DNA of 5,237 nt from an uncultured Bacteroidales bacterium (GCA_937890845.1 CALADR010000115.1:1-5237), one strand, 5' to 3'. Shown: positions 1-5,237, counted from the first letter of the stretch. Translations and numbers: made by a program. The notes: generated by a model not told the origin, from the sequence alone.

Positions 1-542
1 AGGACATTTTCTCAATTACAGGTCGTGGTACAGTTGCTACAGGCCGTATCGAGACTGGTGTTGTTCACACAGGTGACGAGGTTGAGATTGTTGGTCTTGA
101 GGAAGAGCCTAAGAAGACAGTTGTTACTGGAGTTGAGATGTTCCGTAAGATCCTTGATGAGGGAGAGGCTGGAGATAACGTTGGTCTTCTTCTTCGTGGT
201 ATCGATAAGAAAGAGATTAAGAGAGGTCAGGTACTTGCTAAGCCAGGTACAATTCATCCTCACCAGAAATTCCAGGCTGAGATTTACGTATTGAAGAAAG
301 ACGAAGGTGGTCGTCATACTCCATTCCACAACCACTACCGTCCTCAGTTCTTTATCCGTACTCTTGACATCACAGGAGAGATTACTCTTCCAGAGGGTGT
401 AGAGATGGTAATGCCTGGTGATAACGTAACAATCACTGTAGATCTTATCTACGCTGTTGCACTTAACGAAGGTCTTCGTTTCGCTATCCGCGAGGGTGGA
501 CGTACAGTAGGTGCCGGACAGGTTACAAAGATTCTTGAGTAA
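1..542 (+). CDS. tuf: Elongation factor Tu, C-terminal 179 residues (5' end outside window)
   Basis: EF-Tu carries aminoacyl-tRNA to the ribosomal A site as a GTP complex in the cytoplasm. The readable frame starts at base 3 and ends at TAA 540-542. The GTPase domain lies outside the window. What remains is domain 2, beginning with DIFSITGRGTVATGRIE, then GVEMFRKILDEGEAGDNVG and LLLRGI, followed by domain 3 with GGRHTPFHNHYRPQF, LPEGVEMVMPGDNV and the C-terminal LRFAIREGGRTVGAG. These are near-invariant EF-Tu blocks and match the family end to end, so about 179 of the usual 395 or so residues are present. Codon use is strongly biased: 9 of 11 arginines are CGT, as expected for a very highly expressed gene. 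The gene is followed by a stem-loop and tRNA-Trp. Identification is certain; only the missing N-terminus limits it. Confidence 0.98.
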   Translation, partial: DIFSITGRGTVATGRIETGVVHTGDEVEIVGLEEEPKKTVVTGVEMFRKILDEGEAGDNVGLLLRGIDKKEIKRGQVLAKPGTIHPHQKFQAEIYVLKKDEGGRHTPFHNHYRPQFFIRTLDITGEITLPEGVEMVMPGDNVTITVDLIYAVALNEGLRFAIREGGRTVGAGQVTKILE

Positions 543-560
543 TATTTACTCTATATACAT

Positions 561-595
561 AAGCGGGTGCCCGATAATCAGACATCCGCTTTTCT
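561..595 (+). terminator. Stem-loop with short T run between tuf and tRNA-Trp
   Basis: AAGCGGGTG (561-569) pairs with CATCCGCTT (583-591), giving 9 bp with one G-U pair around a 13-base loop. TTTTCT follows or overlaps the end (590-595). It has the form of an intrinsic terminator for tuf, but the T run is short and tRNA-Trp begins at 596, so a complete stop here would leave the tRNA without an obvious promoter. It may be a partial terminator, or a 3' end and processing signal that frees tuf mRNA from the tRNA. The loop shares TAATCAGAC with the hairpin after rplL. Confidence 0.6.
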
Positions 596-666
596 AGGGG
601 AATAGAACAAGGGTAGTTCAGCGGTCTCCAAAACCGTCGATGTGGGTTCGAATCCTGCTTCCCCTG
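596..666 (+). tRNA. trnW: tRNA-Trp, anticodon CCA
   Basis: A full cloverleaf can be folded by eye. The acceptor stem AGGGGAA (596-602) pairs perfectly with TTCCCCT (659-665). The D stem is GAAC/GTTC (605-608, 616-619). The anticodon stem is GCGGT/ACCGT (621-625, 633-637) with loop CTCCAAA, placing CCA at 628-630, which reads UGG. The T stem is GTGGG/CCTGC (642-646, 654-658), with two G-U pairs, and the T loop is TTCGAAT. The variable loop has four bases, and A610 and T641 fit the Levitt pair (15-48). The discriminator is G666. The 3' CCA is not encoded (CTA follows), so a CCA-adding enzyme must complete it. Placement between tuf and secE is usual in Bacteroidota. Confidence 0.96.
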
Positions 667-704
667 CTAAATATCAAAGGTTACGATTTGGTAATTGTTT
701 AACA

Positions 705-736
705 GACGTCCAGGCAAGCTTCCAACTCAGGATGTC
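705..736 (+). other. Possible weak stem-loop in the secE leader
   Basis: GACGTCC (705-711) can pair with GGATGTC (730-736): seven pairs, one of them G-U, around an 18-base loop. It ends 14 bases before the secE start. There is no T run after it, so it is not an intrinsic terminator. It could influence secE translation or tRNA 3' processing, but a seven-pair stem can arise by chance. The rest of the 667-750 spacer shows no coding frame and no promoter I can defend. Confidence 0.25.
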
Positions 737-750
737 CATTAAATGTAAAG

Positions 751-939
751 ATGAGAAAGTTTATCAACTATCTTAAAGAGTCCTATTCAGAGATGACCAA
801 GAAGGTATCGTGGCCTTCATGGGATAAGTTGCAGAATTCAGCTATTGTAGTAATGGTTGCTTCTGTAATTTTTGCCATTGTTATCTTTGCAATGGATTTC
901 GCTTTCCAACATCTCATGTCTGCTATCTATACACTCTAA
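751..939 (+). CDS. secE: Preprotein translocase subunit SecE
   Basis: SecE is the small essential subunit that clamps SecY in the SecYEG protein-export channel of the inner membrane. The 62-residue product has the minimal layout seen in most bacteria outside the E. coli type, which has three membrane spans. An amphipathic N-terminal helix (about residues 2-16) leads to the conserved KKVSWPSW hinge (17-24), then one hydrophobic membrane span (about 31-52), with Asp49 near its end and a short C-terminal tail. The ATG at 751 gives the normal length, and the bases before it (AAATGTAAAG) have no Shine-Dalgarno sequence. The order secE-nusG is conserved across bacteria, and nusG starts 12 bases downstream. 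Confidence 0.96.
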   Translation: MRKFINYLKESYSEMTKKVSWPSWDKLQNSAIVVMVASVIFAIVIFAMDFAFQHLMSAIYTL

Positions 940-951
940 TACTTTAGTATC

Positions 952-1530
952 ATGGGCGAAAAGAAGTGGTATGTGCTGCGAGCAGCAGGTGGAAAGGAAA
1001 AGAAAGCCAAAGAGGATCTCGAAAAAGAGATTGAAAGATGTGGCCTTCAGGATTTGGTTTCTCAGGTCCTTGTTCCAACAGAAAAAGTTTATAGAATCAG
1101 AGATGGAAAACGTGTCAGTTCTGAGCGTCTTTTCTACCCTGGTTATGTACTTATCGAGGCGGAACTTAGCGGTGAACTCCAATATATTATCAGAAATGAG
1201 ATTCCTCATATGTCAGGGTTTCTGACTGAAAAGAGGGATGTCAACAAAGGAAACGGCAAGGCTCAGGAAGAGAAAGTACCGGTTCCATTGAGAGATTCTG
1301 AAGTAAGAAGAATTCTCGGTGAACATGATGAAGTGGCTACTAGCGATGGCGAAACAATCGTTGATTATGCAGTGGGTGAGGCAGTAAAGATTACTGACGG
1401 ACCATTCAGCGGATTTGACGGTACTGTTGAAGAGATAGTTGAAGACCGAAGCAAACTCAAGGTTATGGTTATGATTTTTGGTCGTAAAACTCTTCTTGAA
1501 TTAAACTTTACACAAGTAACTAAAGAATAA
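952..1530 (+). CDS. nusG: Transcription termination/antitermination factor NusG
   Basis: NusG binds the clamp of elongating RNA polymerase through its N-terminal domain; its KOW domain contacts partners such as Rho or ribosomal protein S10. The product has 192 residues. The NGN domain opens with KKWYVLRAAGGKEKKAKEDL and includes LFYPGYVLIEA (about 60-70), the signature strand. The KOW domain is at about 142-190, with VGEAVKITDGPFSGFDGTV followed by the family ending GRKTLLELNFTQV. A charged linker (about 93-115, TEKRDVNKGNGKAQEEK) makes it somewhat longer than the 181-residue E. coli protein. The start at 952 lies 12 bases after the secE stop, and rplK follows after 8 bases, so the genes are probably co-transcribed. 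Arginine codons are mostly AGA, unlike tuf. Confidence 0.98.
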   Translation: MGEKKWYVLRAAGGKEKKAKEDLEKEIERCGLQDLVSQVLVPTEKVYRIRDGKRVSSERLFYPGYVLIEAELSGELQYIIRNEIPHMSGFLTEKRDVNKGNGKAQEEKVPVPLRDSEVRRILGEHDEVATSDGETIVDYAVGEAVKITDGPFSGFDGTVEEIVEDRSKLKVMVMIFGRKTLLELNFTQVTKE

Positions 1531-1538
1531 CAGAAATT

Positions 1539-1982
1539 ATGGCAAAAGAAGTTACCGGGTTTATCAAACTCCAGATCAAAGGTGGCGCAGCTAATCCATC
1601 ACCTCCAGTAGGACCGGCTCTCGGTTCCAAGGGTCTTAACATTATGGATTTCTGCAAGCAGTTCAATGCCCGCACACAGGATTGCGCAGGTAAGGTATTG
1701 CCAGTAGTTATCACTGTCTATAGTGACAAATCATTCTCTTTCGAAGTTAAGCAGCCGCCTGTTGCAGTTCAGCTTAAAGAGGCAGCAAAGATTTCAACAG
1801 GATCTTCAGAGCCTAACAGAAAGAAAGTGGCTACTATCACCTGGGATCAGGTAAAAGCAATTGCAGAGACCAAAATGCCGGATATGAACGCATTTACTCT
1901 CAAGTCAGCAATGACAATGGTCGCTGGTACAGCGAGAAGTATGGGTATCAAAGTTGAAGGAGAATTTCCTGCCGACATCTAA
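1539..1982 (+). CDS. rplK: 50S ribosomal protein L11
   Basis: L11 sits at the base of the L7/L12 stalk, binds the GTPase-associated region of 23S rRNA and helps factor-dependent GTP hydrolysis. It is also needed for RelA to sense stalled ribosomes. The 147-residue product has the usual length. Its N-terminal domain carries the proline-rich helix ANPSPPVGPALGSKG (18-32), where thiostrepton-type antibiotics bind in the family, then FCKQFNARTQ (38-47). The RNA-binding C-terminal domain includes SSEPNRKKVA (89-98) and ends with MVAGTARSMGIKVEG (127-141). Start ATG 1539 follows the nusG stop by 8 bases and has an A-rich upstream region without Shine-Dalgarno. No frame damage is seen. Confidence 0.98.
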   Translation: MAKEVTGFIKLQIKGGAANPSPPVGPALGSKGLNIMDFCKQFNARTQDCAGKVLPVVITVYSDKSFSFEVKQPPVAVQLKEAAKISTGSSEPNRKKVATITWDQVKAIAETKMPDMNAFTLKSAMTMVAGTARSMGIKVEGEFPADI

Positions 1983-1996
1983 AAATCACACGCGAA

Positions 1997-2698
1997 ATGA
2001 GTAAACTGACAAAAAACCAAAAAACGGTAATGGCCAAGTACGATGCGGCCAAGCAGTATAAGCTTTCTGAGGCATGTGAAATTGTCAAGGATATTACCTT
2101 TACAAAATTCGATGCGTCTGTCGAACTTACCCTTAACCTTGGAGTGGATCCACGTAAGGCAAACCAGATGGTTCGTGGAGTGGTTACACTTCCTCATGGA
2201 ACAGGTAAGCAGACAAGAGTGCTTGTACTCTGTACACCGGATAAAGAGAATGAAGCAAAGGAAGCTGGAGCAGACTTTGTAGGTCTTGATGAATATATTG
2301 AAAAGATCAAAGGTGGATGGACTGACGTCGATGTTATCATCTGTACACCTTCAGTGATGGCAAAAGTAGGTGCTATCGGTAGAATCCTCGGACCTAGAGG
2401 ACTTATGCCTAACCCTAAGACCGGAACTGTAACAATGGAAGTAGGCAACGCTGTCAAGGAAGTGAAAGCCGGAAAGATTGATTTCAAGGTTGACAAGTCT
2501 GGAATCATCCATTCTGCAATAGGAAAGGCTTCATTTACTCCTGAGCAGATTTGCGAGAATGCTCAGGGTCTGATTACAGCTGTTATGAAGCTGAAACCAC
2601 AGACTCTCAAGGGAACTTATCTTATCAGTGCATCTATCTGTACTACGATGAGCCCTGGAATCAGTCTAGATATCAAATCATTCAGTAGTGCTGAATAA
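1997..2698 (+). CDS. rplA: 50S ribosomal protein L1
   Basis: L1 forms the mobile stalk beside the ribosomal E site and helps release deacylated tRNA; in many bacteria it also represses its own rplK-rplA message. The 233-residue product is close to the family norm. Domain I contains SVELTLNLGVDPRKANQMVR (41-60) and GVVTLPHGTGK (61-71). Domain II spans roughly 72-155, and the L1 signature GRILGPRGLMPNPKTGTV (128-145) is intact. The chain returns to domain I with KVDKSGIIHSAIGK (164-177) and ends in STTMGPG-like ICTTMSPGISLD (214-225). ATG 1997 lies 14 bases after the rplK stop, with no Shine-Dalgarno sequence. Confidence 0.98.
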   Translation: MSKLTKNQKTVMAKYDAAKQYKLSEACEIVKDITFTKFDASVELTLNLGVDPRKANQMVRGVVTLPHGTGKQTRVLVLCTPDKENEAKEAGADFVGLDEYIEKIKGGWTDVDVIICTPSVMAKVGAIGRILGPRGLMPNPKTGTVTMEVGNAVKEVKAGKIDFKVDKSGIIHSAIGKASFTPEQICENAQGLITAVMKLKPQTLKGTYLISASICTTMSPGISLDIKSFSSAE

Positions 2699-2711
2699 AT
2701 AGTTCAAAGTT

Positions 2712-3236
2712 ATGAGAAAAGAAGAAAAAACCCAGATACTTGAATCAATCGCAGCACAAATCCAGGAGACTCCTAATTTTTACATTGCAGATATCTCCGG
2801 ACTGAATGCTGAACAGACTACAAAGCTTCGTCGCAGTTGCTTTGAGCAAAATATCAAACTCGTAGTTGTTAAGAATACGCTTTTCCATAAAGCACTCCTC
2901 CAGCTTGAGAATGAAGAAGTAAAACTTCTCTTCCCGGCACTTGAGGGACCAACTGCGATTATGTACACCGAGACACCGAACGCTCCGGCCAAACTCATCA
3001 AGAAATTCGCTGATGACGGTGCTGAAAAGCCAGCTCTGAAAGCAGCTTATGTTCAGGAGTGTGCCTTCGTCGGCGCAGACAAACTTGGCGAACTCTGCAA
3101 TATCAAGTCTCGTGAGGAGCTTATCGGAGACATTGTCGGATTGCTCCAGTCACCTGCACGCAATGTTGTTTCTGCTCTTCAGTCAGCAGGCGGCAAATTG
3201 GCAGGTATCGTCAAAACACTTTCAGAGAGAGAATAA
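2712..3236 (+). CDS. rplJ: 50S ribosomal protein L10
   Basis: L10 anchors the L7/L12 dimers to the stalk base next to L11 on 23S rRNA. The product is 174 residues, normal for the family. The globular N-terminal domain begins MRKEEKTQILESIAAQI and includes NFYIADISGLNAEQTTKLRR (22-41), IKLVVVKNTLFHKAL (48-62) and LEGPTAIMY (77-85). The C-terminal helix (about 150-174, containing VSALQSAGGKLAGIVKTL) is the part that binds L7/L12 dimers in this family. It starts 13 bases after rplA, so the long untranslated leader where L10 represses translation in enterobacteria is absent. rplL follows after 29 bases. Confidence 0.97.
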   Translation: MRKEEKTQILESIAAQIQETPNFYIADISGLNAEQTTKLRRSCFEQNIKLVVVKNTLFHKALLQLENEEVKLLFPALEGPTAIMYTETPNAPAKLIKKFADDGAEKPALKAAYVQECAFVGADKLGELCNIKSREELIGDIVGLLQSPARNVVSALQSAGGKLAGIVKTLSERE

Positions 3237-3265
3237 AACAAGTAACAAACTAAATAATTTTAATT
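3237..3265 (+). promoter_or_regulatory. Very AT-rich translation start region of rplL, no Shine-Dalgarno
   Basis: Only 4 of these 29 bases are G or C, and the last 15 before the ATG at 3266 are all A or T. There is no purine-rich Shine-Dalgarno match. Bacteroidota rarely use that pairing and favour A-rich, unstructured start regions for strongly translated genes. L7/L12 is needed in several copies per ribosome, so an open start region here fits. The efficiency is inferred, not shown. Confidence 0.45.
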
Positions 3266-3646
3266 ATGGCAGATATTAAAGCACTTGCAGAAGAGTTGGT
3301 AAACCTTTCTGTAAAAGACGTTCAGGAACTCGCACAGATCCTCAAAGACGAGTATGGTATTGAACCAGCTGCAGCTGCAGTAGCAGTAGCAGGTCCGGTA
3401 GCAGGCGCAGGTGAGGCTGCAGCAGCTGAGCAGACAGAGTTCAACGTAATCCTCAAATCAGCTGGCCAGGCTAAACTTGGTGTTGTAAAGGCTGTTAAGG
3501 AAATTACAGGTCTTGGACTTAAAGAGGCTAAGGATCTTGTAGACAAGGCTCCTGACGCTATCGTTAAAGAGAAAGTATCAAAGGCAGAAGCTGATCAGGT
3601 AAAAGCTGCCCTTGAAGAGGCTGGAGCTGAAGTTGAAGTTAAATAG
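3266..3646 (+). CDS. rplL: 50S ribosomal protein L7/L12
   Basis: L7/L12 is the multi-copy stalk protein that recruits EF-Tu, EF-G, IF2 and release factors and stimulates their GTPase activity. The 126-residue product has all three parts. The N-terminal dimerisation and L10-binding helices are at about 2-32 (ADIKALAEELVNLSVKDVQE). A flexible alanine- and glycine-rich hinge covers about 34-55. The factor-binding C-terminal domain starts at TEFNVILKSAG (57-67) and includes KLGVVKAVKEITGLGLKEAK (70-89) and LVDKAPDAIVKEKVSK. The protein has no arginine: the position of the single E. coli arginine in KAVR is lysine here. The stop is TAG at 3644-3646, followed by a 104-base gap before rpoB. Confidence 0.98.
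   Translation: MADIKALAEELVNLSVKDVQELAQILKDEYGIEPAAAAVAVAGPVAGAGEAAAAEQTEFNVILKSAGQAKLGVVKAVKEITGLGLKEAKDLVDKAPDAIVKEKVSKAEADQVKAALEEAGAEVEVK
3368..3427 (+). repeat. Low-complexity Ala-codon tract in the L7/L12 hinge
   Basis: The hinge is written as short direct repeats, GCTGCAGCTGCAG followed by TAGCAGTAGCAGG and later GGCTGCAGCAGCTGAG. It encodes the Ala/Val/Gly/Pro-rich linker at about residues 35-54. Such tracts are prone to slippage, and the hinge tolerates length change. The frame is intact here. Confidence 0.7.
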
Positions 3647-3653
3647 CTTCACC

Positions 3654-3669
3654 TTCCCCCAGATGGGAA
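3654..3669 (+). other. Small stem-loop just after the rplL stop
   Basis: TTCCC (3654-3658) pairs with GGGAA (3665-3669) around a six-base loop, starting 7 bases after the rplL stop codon. It lies directly upstream of the stronger hairpin at 3678-3707. It may protect or help process the rplL 3' end, but a five-pair stem alone is weak evidence. Confidence 0.3.
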
Positions 3670-3677
3670 ACTAAGTC

Positions 3678-3711
3678 AGGTTTAGGGCCTAATCAGACCC
3701 TAAACCTTTTT
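3678..3711 (+). terminator. Intrinsic terminator or attenuator between rplL and rpoB
   Basis: AGGTTTAGGG (3678-3687) and CCCTAAACCT (3698-3707) form a perfect 10-bp stem around a ten-base loop, followed directly by T bases (3707-3711 TTTTT). This is the form of a Rho-independent terminator. Only 39 bases separate it from the rpoB start, and I see no Bacteroidota-type promoter (TTTG ... TAnnTTTG) in them. Partial termination is therefore more likely than a full stop. In E. coli an attenuator occupies the same position and keeps rpoBC expression below that of the ribosomal genes; an equal role here is inference. Confidence 0.8.
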
Positions 3712-3750
3712 GTCGTATTTAAGTTTTTCTCTTATACAAAGGCTGACAAG

Positions 3751-5237
3751 ATGTCTCAAAAACCAAACACACAGCGAATATCTTTCGCATCATCGAAGAT
3801 TCTCCTCGAGTATCCTGACTTGCTTGAAGTGCAGCTGAAGTCTTTCCAGGACTTCTTCCAGTTGGATACAACACCAGAGAACAGGCGTAACGAAGGCCTG
3901 TATCAGGTATTTCAGGAGATTTTCCCGATCGAAGATACAAGGAATAACTATAAACTTGAATTTATCGATTATTTCATCGATCCTCCTCAGTATTCGATTG
4001 GAGAGTGCCTTGAGAGGGGATTGACATACAATGTGCCTCTTAAAGCGAAACTACGACTTTCCTGCAGCGACCCGGAGCACGAGGATTTTGATACCAGGGT
4101 ACAGGATGTGTATCTGGGCAACATCCCTTATATGACACCGGGAGGAACATTTGTTATCAACGGATCAGAAAGGATTATTGTTTCACAGCTACACAGATCT
4201 CCAGGTGTATTCTTCGGACAGAGTGTGCATGCTAACGGAACCAAGCTTTACTCTGCTAGGGTAATTCCTTTCAAGGGTTCATGGATTGAATTCGCTACTG
4301 ACATCAACAATGTCATGTATGCATATATCGACCGTAAAAAGAAATTACCTGTAACAACCCTCTTAAGAGCTATTGGATTCAACGGCGACAAGGACATTAT
4401 TGATATATTCGGACTGGCAGATGAAATTGAGGCCACTCCAGAGGTCCTTAAAGCGAATGAGGGCAGGAAACTTGCGGCAAAGGTGCTCAGAACATGGATT
4501 GAAGATTTCGTGGATGAAGATACTGGAGAGGTGATTCCTGTCGAGAGGACAATGCCTATCGTTGAAAGAGGTGAGATACTTTGTGACGAGACTATAGAAA
4601 AGCTTTCCGAAACGGATGTTAAGACTATTCTGCTCCAGAAAGAGGAAGCCAACGTCAACGAGTATGCAATCATTTACAATACTCTTCAGAAGGATCCTAC
4701 AAATACTGAAACAGAAGCTATCAACTATATCTACAAACAGCTTCGTAATTCGGAACCACCTGATGAGGCTACAGCAAGAGATGTTATCGACAAACTGTTT
4801 TTCTCAGAGAAGAGGTATGATCTCGGAGATGTAGGAAGATACCGTCTCAACCAGAAATTGAACTTGACTATTTCTGACGATGTCCGTGTCCTTACAAATA
4901 CTGACATTATAGAAATCATCAAGTATTTGATACAGCTTATCAACTCCAAAGCTATTGTTGATGATATTGACCACTTGAGCAACAGACGTATCAGAACTGT
5001 AGGTGAGCAGCTCGCGAACCAGTTCAGCGTAGGTCTCTCAAGAATGGCAAGGACTATCCGTGAAAGGATGAACGTAAGAGACAGTGAGCAGTTCTCTCCG
5101 ATTGATCTTATCAATGCCAAGACTCTCTCGTCTGTTATCAATTCATTTTTCGGAACCAGTCAGTTGTCCCAGTTCATGGACCAGACGAACCCTCTGTCGG
5201 AGATGACACACAAGCGTCGTCTTTCAGCTTTGGGTCC
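3751..5237 (+). CDS. rpoB: DNA-directed RNA polymerase subunit beta, N-terminal 495 residues (3' end outside window)
   Basis: RpoB forms much of the polymerase active centre and the rifampicin pocket. The frame is open from ATG 3751 to the edge, giving 495 full codons of a protein near 1270 residues in this phylum. The start gives MSQKPNTQRISFASSK and then YPDLLEVQLKSFQDFFQLD (27-45), the usual Bacteroidota opening. Protrusion and lobe motifs follow: VSQLHRSPGVFFGQ (144-157), IPFKGSWIEFATD (172-184), KKLPVTTLLRAIG (197-209) and SEKRYDLGDVGRYRLN (352-367). Next comes RRIRTVGEQLANQF (412-425). The rifampicin-resistance cluster starts near residue 468 and has Gln474, Asp477, His487, Arg490 and Ser492, equivalent to E. 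coli Gln513, Asp516, His526, Arg529 and Ser531, all in the sensitive state. An AAAGG at 3738-3742 could be a weak Shine-Dalgarno sequence. Confidence 0.98.
   Translation, partial: MSQKPNTQRISFASSKILLEYPDLLEVQLKSFQDFFQLDTTPENRRNEGLYQVFQEIFPIEDTRNNYKLEFIDYFIDPPQYSIGECLERGLTYNVPLKAKLRLSCSDPEHEDFDTRVQDVYLGNIPYMTPGGTFVINGSERIIVSQLHRSPGVFFGQSVHANGTKLYSARVIPFKGSWIEFATDINNVMYAYIDRKKKLPVTTLLRAIGFNGDKDIIDIFGLADEIEATPEVLKANEGRKLAAKVLRTWIEDFVDEDTGEVIPVERTMPIVERGEILCDETIEKLSETDVKTILLQKEEANVNEYAIIYNTLQKDPTNTETEAINYIYKQLRNSEPPDEATARDVIDKLFFSEKRYDLGDVGRYRLNQKLNLTISDDVRVLTNTDIIEIIKYLIQLINSKAIVDDIDHLSNRRIRTVGEQLANQFSVGLSRMARTIRERMNVRDSEQFSPIDLINAKTLSSVINSFFGTSQLSQFMDQTNPLSEMTHKRRLSALG

Noticed and set aside
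12..335. Open frame on the minus strand opposite tuf
   Set aside because: It lies wholly opposite well-conserved EF-Tu coding sequence, with no family resemblance and no start context; it follows from tuf codon bias.
681..690. TTACGATTTG as a possible -7 promoter box before secE
   Set aside because: The spacing inside the motif is one base too long for TAnnTTTG and the -33 box would fall within the tRNA without a match.
939..950. Inverted repeat ATACT-TT-AGTAT between secE and nusG
   Set aside because: As RNA it gives about four A/T-heavy pairs with a four-base loop, too weak to call a regulator, and it overlaps the secE stop codon.
838..1209. Minus-strand open frame across secE and nusG
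   Set aside because: It crosses two certain genes on the other strand, and the translation resembles nothing I know.
4248..4673. Minus-strand open frame of 141 codons inside rpoB
   Set aside because: Serine-rich translation typical of an antisense shadow of a coding gene; the + strand is certain rpoB.
1..5237. A defence system, mobile element, CRISPR array or new gene cluster
   Set aside because: Every stretch longer than about 105 bases belongs to a recognised housekeeping gene, with no insertion, target duplication, repeat array or foreign gene.

Overview
This window is the core transcription and translation locus of a bacterium. The order is tuf (3' end), tRNA-Trp(CCA), secE, nusG, rplK, rplA, rplJ, rplL and rpoB (5' part), all on the + strand. 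The proteins look like the phylum Bacteroidota, most likely the order Bacteroidales. Four things point there: tRNA-Trp sits between tuf and secE; SecE is a 62-residue single-span form; the RpoB N-terminus has the Bacteroidota style (YPDLLEVQLKSFQDFF); and almost none of the start codons has a Shine-Dalgarno sequence. I do not place it to family or species.

Layout. Bases 1-542 encode domains 2 and 3 of EF-Tu. A stem-loop (561-591) follows, and tRNA-Trp starts four bases after it (596-666). An 84-base leader precedes secE (751-939). Five genes then follow with gaps of only 8-29 bases: nusG, rplK, rplA, rplJ and rplL (ending at 3646). A 104-base gap holds a 10-bp terminator-like hairpin with a T run (3678-3711). 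rpoB begins at 3751 and runs off the right edge inside the rifampicin-binding region.

The genes belong together functionally. EF-Tu delivers aminoacyl-tRNA. L11, L10, L7/L12 and L1 form the L7/L12 stalk and the L1 stalk of the 50S subunit. SecE is part of the protein export channel. NusG joins RNA polymerase to its elongation machinery, and RpoB is the polymerase beta subunit. Reading frames are intact, and I see no frameshift, insertion sequence, CRISPR array, phage gene or sign of transfer.

I do not find a new biological system here; this is a conserved housekeeping region. The most unusual signal is that the two terminator-like hairpins, after tuf and after rplL, share the string TAATCAGAC at the same place in their loops. 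In both cases too little space remains for an obvious new promoter before the next gene. That suggests read-through, attenuation or processing rather than full operon ends.
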